64,000 nt of DNA from Eustoma russellianum (taxonomy: Eukaryota; Streptophyta; Magnoliopsida; Gentianales; Gentianaceae). A model generated the notes under the pieces. The model was not told where the DNA came from, did not search any database, and saw only the letters and a program-made list of their open reading frames with translations. Numbering within the stretch: position 1 is the stretch's first letter; every line of letters starts with the position of its first letter. Shown here piece by piece: positions 46,776 through 56,457 of the stretch. The position numbers were made by a program, and so were the translations under genes. The DNA is taken from assembly GCA_036186865.1 (NCBI GenBank), contig AP025040.1, forward strand, positions 15,822,939 to 15,886,938. The letters run 5' to 3'.

Positions 46776-46944
46776 GTATTAACCTCTTTTTAGCCTGGAC
46801 TTCAAAAATAAAGAGTAAAATAGATAAAGAAAAAGGGAACCGGATGATTATGTTTAAGAGTTGTTTATAAAATTATGCAACCGGCAAATACGCTGACGGA
46901 TGATTCAAAACTAATTTTACAGTACAAAATAAAATAAAACTATG

Positions 46945-47155
46945 AAAATGATGCTCCAAAGAGTCGGCATGAGGAGCCGGGGCCACATGATCCGCCACCG
47001 CTTTCCAGCTTCTAGCTTGAGGATTCGATGCACACGTTCTGCCCACGCTTTAGGCCACTTGTTGCTGCCCACACGGTTTCCTGGAATTTGTTTTCCCAAT
47101 TCACAAGTCATCCCCATTACCCCGTAGCCTACTCTATCCGATCCCCACACACAGA
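46945..47155 (-). other. Host-like coding remnant, unidentified
   Basis: The minus strand has an open, GC-richer stretch with strong protein-like composition: SDRVGYGVMGMTCELG, then KWPKAWAERVHRILKLEAG and KRWRIMWPRLLMP. It is bounded by AT-rich DNA and a TA microsatellite and has no obvious start. I do not recognise the family; it could be a host exon or a gene fragment. Confidence 0.4.
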
Positions 47156-47163
47156 CATATATA

Positions 47164-47164
<1 letters not shown>

Positions 47165-47210
<46 letters not shown>

Positions 47211-47265
47211 GTTACTTTCTCCTTCTAAAAATATAAGTTTTTTTAAATAACTTAAAATATAAGTC

Positions 47266-47330
<65 letters not shown>
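47165..47330. repeat. Two TA/CA microsatellites
   Basis: TA tracts lie at about 47173-47203 and 47271-47321, each next to short CA/GT runs. Between them is a copy of the 60-base block also starting at 47371. Confidence 0.85.
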
Positions 47331-47332
<2 letters not shown>

Positions 47333-47380
47333 CACACACTTTAGTGATGGACAACGGATGTAACGAAAATGCTACTTTCA

Positions 47381-47612
47381 CCTTCTAAAAATATAAGTTT
47401 ATTTTTTTTTGAAATAACTTAAAATATAAGTCTATTTTATTTAAATGTTAAAAAAATAATATAATTTTATCAAGTTATCTTTATTAAATGCATATCTTTC
47501 TATATAAACAACTTATTTATAATAAATATGTTTGAAAACAAAAGCAATATTCAATAATTTGACTAATTTTTTAAACTGCGTACCGTTTTGAATAAACTTA
47601 TAATTTGAGACC
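47381..47612. mobile_element. Possible MITE
   Basis: Ends CCTTCTAAAAATATAAGTTT and, reverse-complemented from the right, GGTCTCAAATTATAAGTTT are similar. The interior has AAACTGCGTACCGTTTTGAA, a word common in plant Tc1/Mariner-like MITEs. The first 60 bases are also present at 47211-47270, suggesting a local duplication through the microsatellite. No clean target duplication was found. Confidence 0.4.
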
Positions 47613-47619
47613 CAAAAAA

Positions 47620-48095
47620 ATACAAATTTGACAATTCGGTGAGTTGCTCAATGATACAAATCTTAGCCAATTATTCACATATGTCATGGCCGCTGACGAG
47701 AACTTTAGGGTGTATAAGATTAATCGTGGTACAAGAATAAGCTACCTCATACAACATGTAAATTAAACAAACATTGCAATTTTTTTAAAAAAAATATACA
47801 GTAAATATCGTAAGATATTATCATACTAAGTTCTAAAGTATAAATATCTTCAATGGTTTTATAATATTTGTAGATGTGTTTTCTAATATAAAATTTTGTT
47901 GGCTAGTCCTCTACAGCGTAAATAGTGAGGTATATAATTAAAATCCTTAAAGACGAGGTCTACTTGAATAACAGTTGGTGGTGATAAATCGTTGATACAA
48001 CATAAAACTGACGAACTTTCTATGCGTATTTGGACAAAAACATTCCCTTGCATGCATTTGTCCATTTTTATCACTACCTTTATGGGATTTTGGGA
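47620..48095. other. AT-rich DNA without recognised gene
   Basis: Only short frames on either strand; no repeats defined. Confidence 0.5.
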
Positions 48096-48099
48096 GCGT

Positions 48100-48263
48100 T
48101 TACGGAGCACTAAACCTCGTGTTTACGCAGGGTCTAAAGAGAGGCCGGATCAATTCGCGATCTGATATGCGCAGTTTTACCTTACAATTTCTGCAAGAGT
48201 AAGTTTCTGTGGCTTGAGTCCGTGACATCAAAGTGACAAAGTAACAACTTTAGCAATTGCTAC
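48100..48263 (-). mobile_element. SINE, second copy
   Basis: The reverse complement aligns with 22345-22530. Shared blocks are the B-box region GTCACGGACTCAAGCC, ACAGAAACTTACTCTTGC, AAAACTGCGCATATCAGATCGCGAA and CTTTAGACCCTGCG. The B box is at 48211-48221. The 5' end is decayed, and flanking repeats were not found. Confidence 0.7.
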
Positions 48264-48426
48264 GTACAATGTCCGCTCCAGGATTTTGGCTCCAGGATTT
48301 TGGGACATCAAAAATTAAATGAACCTTTTTCGAAAAAAAATAAAGCACCACTATGTTAAAGAATATATATTCCACTGTAACATACGATTCAAATTAGGAC
48401 AAATACATTGTGGAACCATATCGATG

Positions 48427-48480
48427 CAACAGAAATATTATTTAGATATCTAGTCATGAAACTATATAATATTTCTGTTG
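48427..48480. repeat. Short perfect inverted repeat
   Basis: Arms CAACAGAAATATTAT (48427-48441) and ATAATATTTCTGTTG (48466-48480) are exact complements with a 24-base loop. Confidence 0.75.
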
Positions 48481-48577
48481 AACGTTTCTCACTCTCTCCC
48501 TTTTTCCTTCAACACCACAGCTTTTCCTTCAACGGCTAGTTTTGACGTCTTCCTTTCATGTTTGTTTGGTGATTATA

Positions 48578-49015
48578 CACCACAAAAAAATTGTGGTTTG
48601 GCGACGGAAAAATCACCGACGAACAACGTATAGTCGTTGTTTCGTCGGTAATAGCGACGACTCTGCGACCAAAATAATGTAGTCGCTAATTGCGACGAAA
48701 GTACGATGAAATTCGTTGTCGCTAAAAGAAAAATAGTCAGGCAGGTGAATTACGTCGGTGATTTGTCGGTGTCTCGTCGCTATTCTGCGTGTTTTTGTTC
48801 GTCGCTATTTAGTTTATAACGGTTCGTCGCTATGTCGTCGCAAATGTGTCGCTAAAAGTATAAAATAAATTCGTCGTTTACTAAGTTCTTGGAGTTGTGT
48901 ATCGTCGTTTTTTTGTCAAGGAAACCCGTATGTGGCAAATGTTTTGAATTACTTTCCGTTCGTAATTCGGTTTGTCGTTGTGTCGTCGCAGATACATCGA
49001 GAATTAAACACGTGT
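48578..49015. repeat. Left subterminal motif array of the CACTA element
   Basis: Many copies of CGTCGCTA, TCGTCGGT and GCGACGA occur in both orientations, for example near 48600-48720 and 48760-48850. Similar arrays lie at 49545-49820, 49870-50060, 50680-51030 and 55085-55205. Confidence 0.9.
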
Positions 49016-49136
49016 ATTGATTAAGGAAAAAGAAAGCGGTAATTGGGAAAAATACTCATTCATTTAATAATAAGAAGTTACATTATCAAACGAAAAAATA
49101 AAAAAAAATCTAAAAAGAGATGCGGAGATGGGCCGT

Positions 49137-49469
49137 TCACTCTTCGTCATCGGACGAAAGAGTGGCCGCGACATTCTCCGCAAACTCTTTGAGAAGGCGC
49201 TTGAGCTTGTAGTATCTAAATTTCATCTTCCGCAGCCTTCTAGTCATGTAGTGCAGTTGCCGCGACTGCTGATGCATGTTTGCCATCAGCATACGGAAGT
49301 CGGCGTCCTGCACCGGCATTTGTTCTTGATCATCCTGATGCGGCGGTGGGCCATAGACAGATACAGAACCCTCTCGCTCAACCGATGGTGGTTGAGGAGG
49401 AGGCCCTTCTGGAGGGGCACTGTTTGCCCGTCCACCACGCCTTGGGGTTCTTTTAAAACGACGCGGCAT
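49137..49469 (-). CDS. Small CACTA accessory protein 1
   Basis: This is an intact 110-codon gene on the minus strand. The N-terminus is basic (MPRRFKRTPRRGGR) and the middle proline-rich (PPEGPPPQPP). A helical, charged region follows (LHYMTRRLRKMKFRYYKLKRL), ending in FAENVAATLSSDDEE. It shares its architecture and a C-terminal motif (LK..AE..A.L.SDDE) with 50269-50613, so the two are paralogues. A TATA-like TATAAATAGTGAA (49525-49537, read on the minus strand as TTCACTATTTATA) lies 56 bases upstream, followed by motif arrays. I do not recognise the family. The basic start suggests nucleic-acid binding; that is inference. Confidence 0.65.
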   Translation of the reverse strand: MPRRFKRTPRRGGRANSAPPEGPPPQPPSVEREGSVSVYGPPPHQDDQEQMPVQDADFRMLMANMHQQSRQLHYMTRRLRKMKFRYYKLKRLLKEFAENVAATLSSDDEE

Positions 49470-50268
49470 ATTTTGATTATTTATAACGTTCTATGTGTGT
49501 ATGTATAACAGCGGATGTTTGGGGTATAAATAGTGAAATGAGCGACGACATAGCGACGACATAGCGACGCATTTGTCAACCGTTGGGAATGTGCAGTGAA
49601 TGTGCAGTGTGTGCAGTGAATGTGCAGTGATGACCTTTCGGATGTTATAGCGACGACGTAGCGACGAATTAGCGACGTATGTTTATCGTACGATGCAACC
49701 GTTGGGAACTGAACTGACACTGCCGAATAGCGACAACTTGGCGACGGAATAGCGACGAAACGCGTCGAATAATGTGAAGAGACGTTTTCCGTCGCTGTTT
49801 CGTCGGTAAAGCGTCGGTAAATTCAAAAAAAAAACCCGCGAAGCCCGTTCTTCTCATTGTATTTAGTTTTTCCCTTTTTCGTCGATACGGTTAGTAGGTT
49901 TTTATCGTTCTATTAAGTTCGTCGAAGATATAGTTAGGTTTCGACGATACGGTTAATAGGTTTTTGTCGTTCTATTAAGTTTCGTCGAAGATATATATAG
50001 TTAGTAGGTTTTCGTCGTTGTATTAGGTTTCGTCGGTATATAGTTGATGTTTAGTCGGTGAATTAGTCGGAAGAAATTTTTCTTAACCACATTTCGCGTA
50101 TACTGGTGCGTCGTCAGGATTCGTAAGAGATTAAACACGTGTTATAATTATTAAGAAAACAAATACGATATTAAAAAAACAAAATTCATTAATATAAAAT
50201 TAAAAATTAAAAATTACAAAATATAATAAGAAATATTTAAAAAAAGCTAAATAGCGAAGAGTAGTCAC

Positions 50269-50613
50269 TCACTGTTCGTCATCCGAACAGAGAGAAGCTA
50301 TACTCTCCGCACACGCCTTCAGTTGGCGTCTCAACTGTGCAGATTTGGATTTAATCCGCATCTGCCTTTTATCTATGCAGTCGAGACGCTCTTCCTGAAC
50401 CGTGACATGCGCCCTCACCTCATCTAACATTTTCCACAGATCTCGTACTTCTGTTTGGAGTTCGACAATTTGTCGATCCCGGCGAGGCTCAGAGGGCTCT
50501 GGTGGGGGAGGAGGTGGGGGAGGAACAGTTGAAGAAGAAGGCACTTCAGTTGGCGGTGTTGCCGCCCTACCACCACGTCCACCACGTCGTGCTTGCGCTT
50601 TAGTACGAACCAT
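50269..50613 (-). CDS. Small CACTA accessory protein 2
   Basis: This is an intact 114-codon gene on the minus strand. It has a basic Arg/Gly start (MVRTKAQARRGGRGGR), a polyproline run (PPPPPPPPEP), a probable coiled coil (DRQIVELQTEVRDLWKMLDE) and the end LKACAESIASLCSDDEQ. It is paralogous to 49137-49469. Its TATA-like region (50670-50680, minus-strand TTCACTATATA) matches that of the first gene. It is transcribed away from the TNP2-like gene, and the 600 bases between the two are a motif-rich divergent promoter. Function unknown. Confidence 0.65.
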   Translation of the reverse strand: MVRTKAQARRGGRGGRAATPPTEVPSSSTVPPPPPPPPEPSEPRRDRQIVELQTEVRDLWKMLDEVRAHVTVQEERLDCIDKRQMRIKSKSAQLRRQLKACAESIASLCSDDEQ

Positions 50614-50639
50614 TTTGGATTATAAAATAGTTGTTTTAT

Positions 50640-51060
50640 GTTGTTGTGGGCACACGCTGATCCACTGTCTATATAGTGAACTCAGCGACGACATAGCGAC
50701 GAATTAGCGACGCAAAACATCGTAAGTTGTAAGCATGGGGAACTGGACGGACTGTCTTTTACCGACGACTTAGCGACGAAACACATCGTACGGAATGAAG
50801 AGACGTTTTGCGTCGCAATGTAATCGGTACTTCGTCGGTAAAAGCATATCAAATGACGTGTTTCGTCGCTGGTCGTCGGTACGTCGTCGGTATATGTGTT
50901 TGTTTGTCTCCGGGATTTGTGTTTCTTGTTCGTCGATGTTCGTCGCTAAGTCGTCGGTATATGTGTTTGTTTGTCTCCGGGATTTGTGTTTCCTGTTCGT
51001 CGCCGTTCGTCGCTAAGTCGTCGGTATTGTGTGCTTATAATGGGAACGATAAAACCATTG
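50640..51060. promoter_or_regulatory. Divergent promoter with motif array and 67-base duplication
   Basis: Between the minus-strand small gene and the transposase gene lie many TCGTCG words. They include two tandem copies of a 67-base unit (50884-50950 and 50951-51017) with TATATGTGTTTGTTTGTCTC. A possible TATA box for the rightward gene is GCTTATAATGGG near 51033-51044. Confidence 0.6.
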
Positions 51061-51213
51061 TATTTCTTCTTCTCTTCTTCTCTTCTCCCATTCTTCTCTC
51101 ATTTCAAACACATCAATCATCAATTTTGAACGAAAATACAGAAGTGTGGAATTTTGATTTTTTCTACACACGAAAAAAGATAGCTGCTGTTAGTTTCAAG
51201 GTGTAGCGAGAAA

Positions 51214-54200
51214 ATGGATCCGAGGAGAAGCGATAGAAAGTGGATGTACCAGAGAGTAAACAACGGGGAGTGGTGTTTTAGATTTGTTGAAGGTCTCGAA
51301 GAATTTATTGATTTGCGACGAGTAATGAAAGTGGAACGCAGATTAGATGTCCGTGCAAGAAATGCAAGAACCGTAAATATAAGGATCCGGGTGACGTGAG
51401 GGTTCACATATTGAAACAAGGTTTCGTCCACAATTACCATACATGGTACTGTCACGGCGAATATGAGGGGGGCGTCTACATCTGCAACTGTACACGTCGA
51501 AGGGGGACCCGGTCAGGTTAATGCCGAAGAAATAGGCGAGGGATCTCACAACCCATACATGCAGATGGTGACAGACGCAGCCGCTGGCGCATTTACCGGA
51601 GAGCAGTTGTTACAAATGCAGGATCCGGATGAACAGCCGCGTACATTCGTGGAGGAAGATCCGAACCCTCAGGCGAGACAGTTTTTTGAGATGCTGAACG
51701 CCGCCAACACGCCGCTGTATCCTGGTTGCGGTAGTCACACACAGATGTCCATGATCGGTCGGATGACGAGCATGAAGACGGAACACCGCATGACGGAGAG
51801 ATTGTACGATGGGATGTGTCAGCTGATGAGGGAATCTCTTCCTGAAGGGAACACAATGGTCGACAGTTTTTATTCGACGAAGAAACAGCTGCAGGCGTTG
51901 GGACTGCCGGTTCAGAAAATCGATTGTTGTTCAGAGGGGTGCATCATATACTGGGGCATCAACGAGGATAAAGACATGTGCAGGGTCTGTGGGACAAGCA
52001 GGTGGAGAACGAACAAAAGAAACCGGAACGTGCCAAGAAAACAATTTTACTATTTACCTCTCGCCCCTAGACTGCAGAGGCTATACGCATCCGGTGCCAC
52101 AGCTAGCCAGATGAGGTGGCACGCGGAGCACTACACGAAAGACGGTGAGATGTGCCATCCATCTGACGGCGAAGCTTGGAGGACGTTCGATGCGACGCAT
52201 CCGGGTTTTTCGTCGGAGACAAGGAACGTTAGGTTGGGTTTATGCACCGACGGGTTCAACCCGTTTGGACAGTCGGGAGAGCAGTATTCGTCGTGGCCTG
52301 TAATCGTGACGCCGTACAATCTACCGTCTTGGATGTGCATGAACAAGCCTTACATGTTCTTGACTGTGATCGCACCAGGTCCTAGGAATCCAAAACAGAA
52401 GATCGACCTATACCTGCAGCCGTTGATACAGGAGCTGAAGTGGTTATGGGAGTTTGGCGTGGAGACGTTCGATGTATCGACTAAACAAAACTTCCAGCTA
52501 CGCGCCGCGCTGATGTGGACGATCAGTGACTTCCCGGCTTATTCTATGTTGTCGGGGTGGAGCACAGCGGGGAAATACGCTTGCCCTTGCTGCATGAAGC
52601 AAGCGAAGACGATGTCCTTGAAACATGGACGTAAGATAAGCTGGTTCGACAGCCATAGGAAGTTCCAGCCCAGACGTCATTCGTACAGAAGGAACGTGAC
52701 GGCGTTCATGCCTGGCATTGTCGTTAAGGACACAAAGCCCGAGCTCCTCACGGGTGCAGAGGTGCTGCAGGAGATAGACAGTTGTGGATTCGTGGGGGTC
52801 GCTGATGATCCGGACGGCAGTCACAACGCAGACCTGGCTCGTTACTGTATCGGGTGGAAGAAGAGAAGCATATTCTGGGAGCTTCCGTACTGGAAGAGCA
52901 ATATGATCCGACATAACCTGGATGTCATGCATATTGAGAAGAACGTGTTTGACAACATTTTCAAGACAGTGCTGAATGTGCCAGGGAAAACAAAAGACAA
53001 TTCGAAGGCACGACTTGATATGCGCGACCTCAACATGCGACCGGAGCTGCATCCCGTTGGCACATCATACATGCCGAAGTCCTCGTACACGTTGAATGCG
53101 GAGCAGGTCAGTGCGTTGTTATCGTGGCTAGGGACGGCTAGATTTCCTGATGGCCATGTTTCGAACCTGTCGAAGAACATCGACGTGAATAAAACGCGGT
53201 TTGCACGGGATGAAGAGCCACGACTGTCACGTGTTCATGCAACGGTTGATGCCCATTGCATTCCGCGAGCTGCTTCCAACCAATGTATGGGAAGCAATTA
53301 CCGAGATGAGTCTGTTCTTCAGATGTCTTACAGCCACGAGACTCAGGGCGGATGATATGTCAAGGCTGGAGGGCGAAATCCCAGTGATCATATGCAAGCT
53401 GGAAACTATATTCCCTCCGGCCTTCTTTGATTCAATGGAACACCTGCCAGTTCATCTATCATACGAGGCATGTGTTGGTGGTCCTGTTCAGTACAGGTGG
53501 ATGTATCCGTTCGAGAGGTACTCTTTTTTATGTGCATGACATTCTTATGTGTCTAAGCGATATGCATTTGAACATATATTCACTATATGAACAGATATCT
53601 CAGGCATTTGAAGCTGAACATCAAGAACAAGGCGAAAGTCGAGGCCTCTATGTGCAATGCCTATCTGACGGAGGAAGCATCGGCCTTCGTGTCTCATTAC
53701 TTCGAGCCAGATGTCCCGTCGAGGTGCAGAGATGTTCCCCGGAACGACGACGGCATTTCCAGATCCGGTGTCCTCCCAATATTCACACATCCGATCAGAT
53801 TTCACGGACAGGGAAAAGGAAATGATATTGGGGGACAGCGAGCTGAAGATTGCTCATTCTTATGTTCTGCGCAACTGCCGTCAAGTCGACCGTTTCCAGA
53901 GGTATAAACGATTTCCCATTTTATTTGTAAATACCTTGCGATACTCTATCCATTATGTTACAAAGATATACAGGGTACTCATTCGTAATTTGCTTCAGCT
54001 TGTTCGTTGATTTATTGCAATACCGTTCACCGGGTATATCGAGCGATGCAATAAACAATGAGTTAGATTCCAAGTTTGCTGATTGGTTCAGGTGGCATGT
54101 AAGTTTAGTATTGCCTGTTACGTGTACGATATGTGATACACATTTATTGCCCCGTTGATGTATACTTACTTGTCCTTTTACAGGCGAGCAAAGGTCATCT

Positions 54201-54974
54201 GGCTGACGATGAGTACGGTTACATTCTGACGCCAGTAGCCGAGGGTCCATTGAACAGAGTCACGCGACACGACATGTGTTTTGTCAACGGGTATAGATTC
54301 CACACAGTCTCCCATGCCAGCCGAAAATCGTCGGAGAACAGCGGAGTGTGTGTCAAGCGTTATGACAATAGCCCGGACGAGGATGACTTCTACGGCTACC
54401 TTACTGACATCATTGAGCTCGAATATCCCGCATTGCCTATAAGCGGGTGGTCCTATTCAAGTGCGAATGGTACGATCCAACTCGAGAAGGTTATCGCGTT
54501 GGCACAAAGGTCCACGACCAATATAAGTTGGTAGACATATACCAAGGGCGACGGTACAGAAAATACGATCCATACGTTTTGGCTAGTCAAGCGTCCCAGG
54601 TGTACTATCTATCGTATCCAACAACGAGGATGAATGCGAGCTCAAAAGACTGGCGAGCCGTGTGCAAAGTGAAATCGAGCAAGTTTGATGTGAGTATACA
54701 GACAGTTTCAGATGGTATGGACGCCGCATTTCAAGAAGAAAACCCGTCCGTTCTAGATACGACACATGTTCAACTGCACGACCTCCCTCTAAATGACCCC
54801 AACGGCGGTTTTATCGAAATTCATCTCAACATACAACCGTCTGACAATATTGAAGACGTAGTCGAAGACGAATACGAGGATGAAGAGGACGACGAGCATG
54901 TAGATGAAGATGAAGATGAAGATGAAGACGAAGATGAAGATGCGTATGAGGATGCAGATGACCAGGAAGATTGA
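51214..54974 (+). pseudogene. TNP2-like CACTA transposase gene, several one-base breaks
   Basis: TNP2-like proteins cut and move CACTA elements. The ATG at 51214 opens the transposase-associated domain (KWMYQRVNNGEW, then in a shifted frame CPCKKCKNRKYKDPG). The main frame 51463-53190 carries the Transposase_21 core (DDPDGSHNADLARYC, IRHNLDVMHIEKNVFDNIF). Then HGMKSHDCHVFMQRLMPIAF and MEHLPVHLSYEACVGGPVQY (53201-53517). A GT-AG intron at 53518-53594 joins FER to YLRHLKLN. Another at 54099-54183 joins RWH to ASKGHL. DUF4216-like IIELEYPALPI and FKCEWYDPTREG follow, with an acidic C-terminal tail. Shifts lie near 51315, 51469, 53185, 53730 and 54433, mostly in homopolymers. Confidence 0.85.
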
Positions 54975-55084
54975 CGTTAGCCAAAATTTTTTATGTACCT
55001 CTTTATATGAAAGTGTGTATGTGTTGATGTACTTATATTCATGTATATACTACTTTATATTTTGTATTATTTTTTTTTCAAAAA

Positions 55085-55400
55085 TGATAACACCGACGCG
55101 TTACCGACGAAATATTTCGTCGCTAAATTTGAAATAACGACGACCATGAAAAATAGCGACGAAACTAAATAGCGACGGAAGTTCCGTCGCTATGTCGTCG
55201 CAAAATTTCATAGATATAAGCTGAAATTCCCTTCTTCTTCCCCATTTCCCTCCCCCCGCGAAAACCTCCCCCCGCGAAAACCTCCCCTCCCTCCGGCGAA
55301 AACCCCCCCTCGCGAAGAAATCCCCTCCGGCGAACCCCCCCCCGACGAGCTTCCTCTCCGTTGACCTCCCCTCTCCGGTTAGTTTTTCTTCCTATTTCGT
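55085..55400. repeat. Motif array and C-rich leader between CACTA genes
   Basis: TAGCGACGA-type words fill 55095-55205. They are followed by a pyrimidine-rich tract with repeated CCCCGCGAAAACCTC and CCGGCGAA units (55240-55345). The tract resembles the untranslated leader of the second gene. Confidence 0.6.
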
Positions 55401-55404
55401 TTTT

Positions 55405-55589
55405 ATTGGCAATTACCGTATATATATGTATATGTATATGTATATTTTCGTTTTTATGTATATGTATGTATGTACCGTATGTATGTATGTACCGTATGTA
55501 TGTACATGTATATGTATATTTTCGTTTTATGTATATGTATGTATGTACCGTATGTATGTATGTACCGCATGTATGTATGTACCCGTATG

Positions 55590-55622
<33 letters not shown>

Positions 55623-55761
55623 TTCGTTTTTATGTATATGTATGTATGTACCGTATGTATGTATATGTATATGTTAGTATTTCGTTTTTATTGCAATTAC
55701 CGTATGTATGTATATGTATATGTATGTATATGTATGTATATGTATTTAATAGATTTGTAAA

Positions 55762-55794
<33 letters not shown>

Positions 55795-56270
55795 GTATAT
55801 GTTTTTAATACATATATACACGCACATATACATATATACGGTACACGCACATATACATATATACGGTATATGTATGTAATGTTTTTAATACATATATACA
55901 CGCACAACATAATACATATATACGGTACATATATTTAATTTCGTATTTAAATATAGTTAAATTTGTAAAAACTGTTTTTAATAGATTTGTAATATATCTT
56001 TTGTAATTTTTGTATATAAATATATGTAAAATTATTAGAAACTGTTTTTTTTGGTAGAATTATGTATGTATATATATTTTTCCTATTAAAATATTTATAA
56101 TTATATAATCTATTTTTGGTACATATATGTATATGGTATATATATGTATATACGGTATATATATATATATGCATATACGGGTATATATATGTATATACGG
56201 GTATATATGTATATGGTATATATGTATGTACGGGTATATACGGGTATATATGGTATATATGCACCAATAT
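55405..56270. repeat. TATG/TATA microsatellite, probably intronic
   Basis: Long runs of GTATATGTATATGT, TGTATGTACCGTATG and later TATATATACGGGTA. Apparent long frames here (rich in Met, Tyr and Val) are microsatellite translation. It lies between the C-rich leader and the first coding exon of the second gene, so it is probably a first intron. Confidence 0.75.
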
Positions 56271-56457
56271 TGTTGTTAAGGTTGAATTAGTTGAAATGTG
56301 GTGTGCTTGGCCAATGAATGATGCATGTACAAACTGTTTGTAAGAGGTTTGCATATGATTTTCGGTATGATTTGCATTTGTCTTTGGAGAGGCCATTAAG
56401 GCTCGGAAACATCCGTTTAAAAATTATTAATATGTTCCTCTCAGATCTGATGGCTTA

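Noticed and set aside
55361..55879. Long open frames rich in Met, Tyr, Val and Cys
   Set aside because: They are translations of TATG/TATA microsatellite DNA and continue in several frames at once, so they are not genes.
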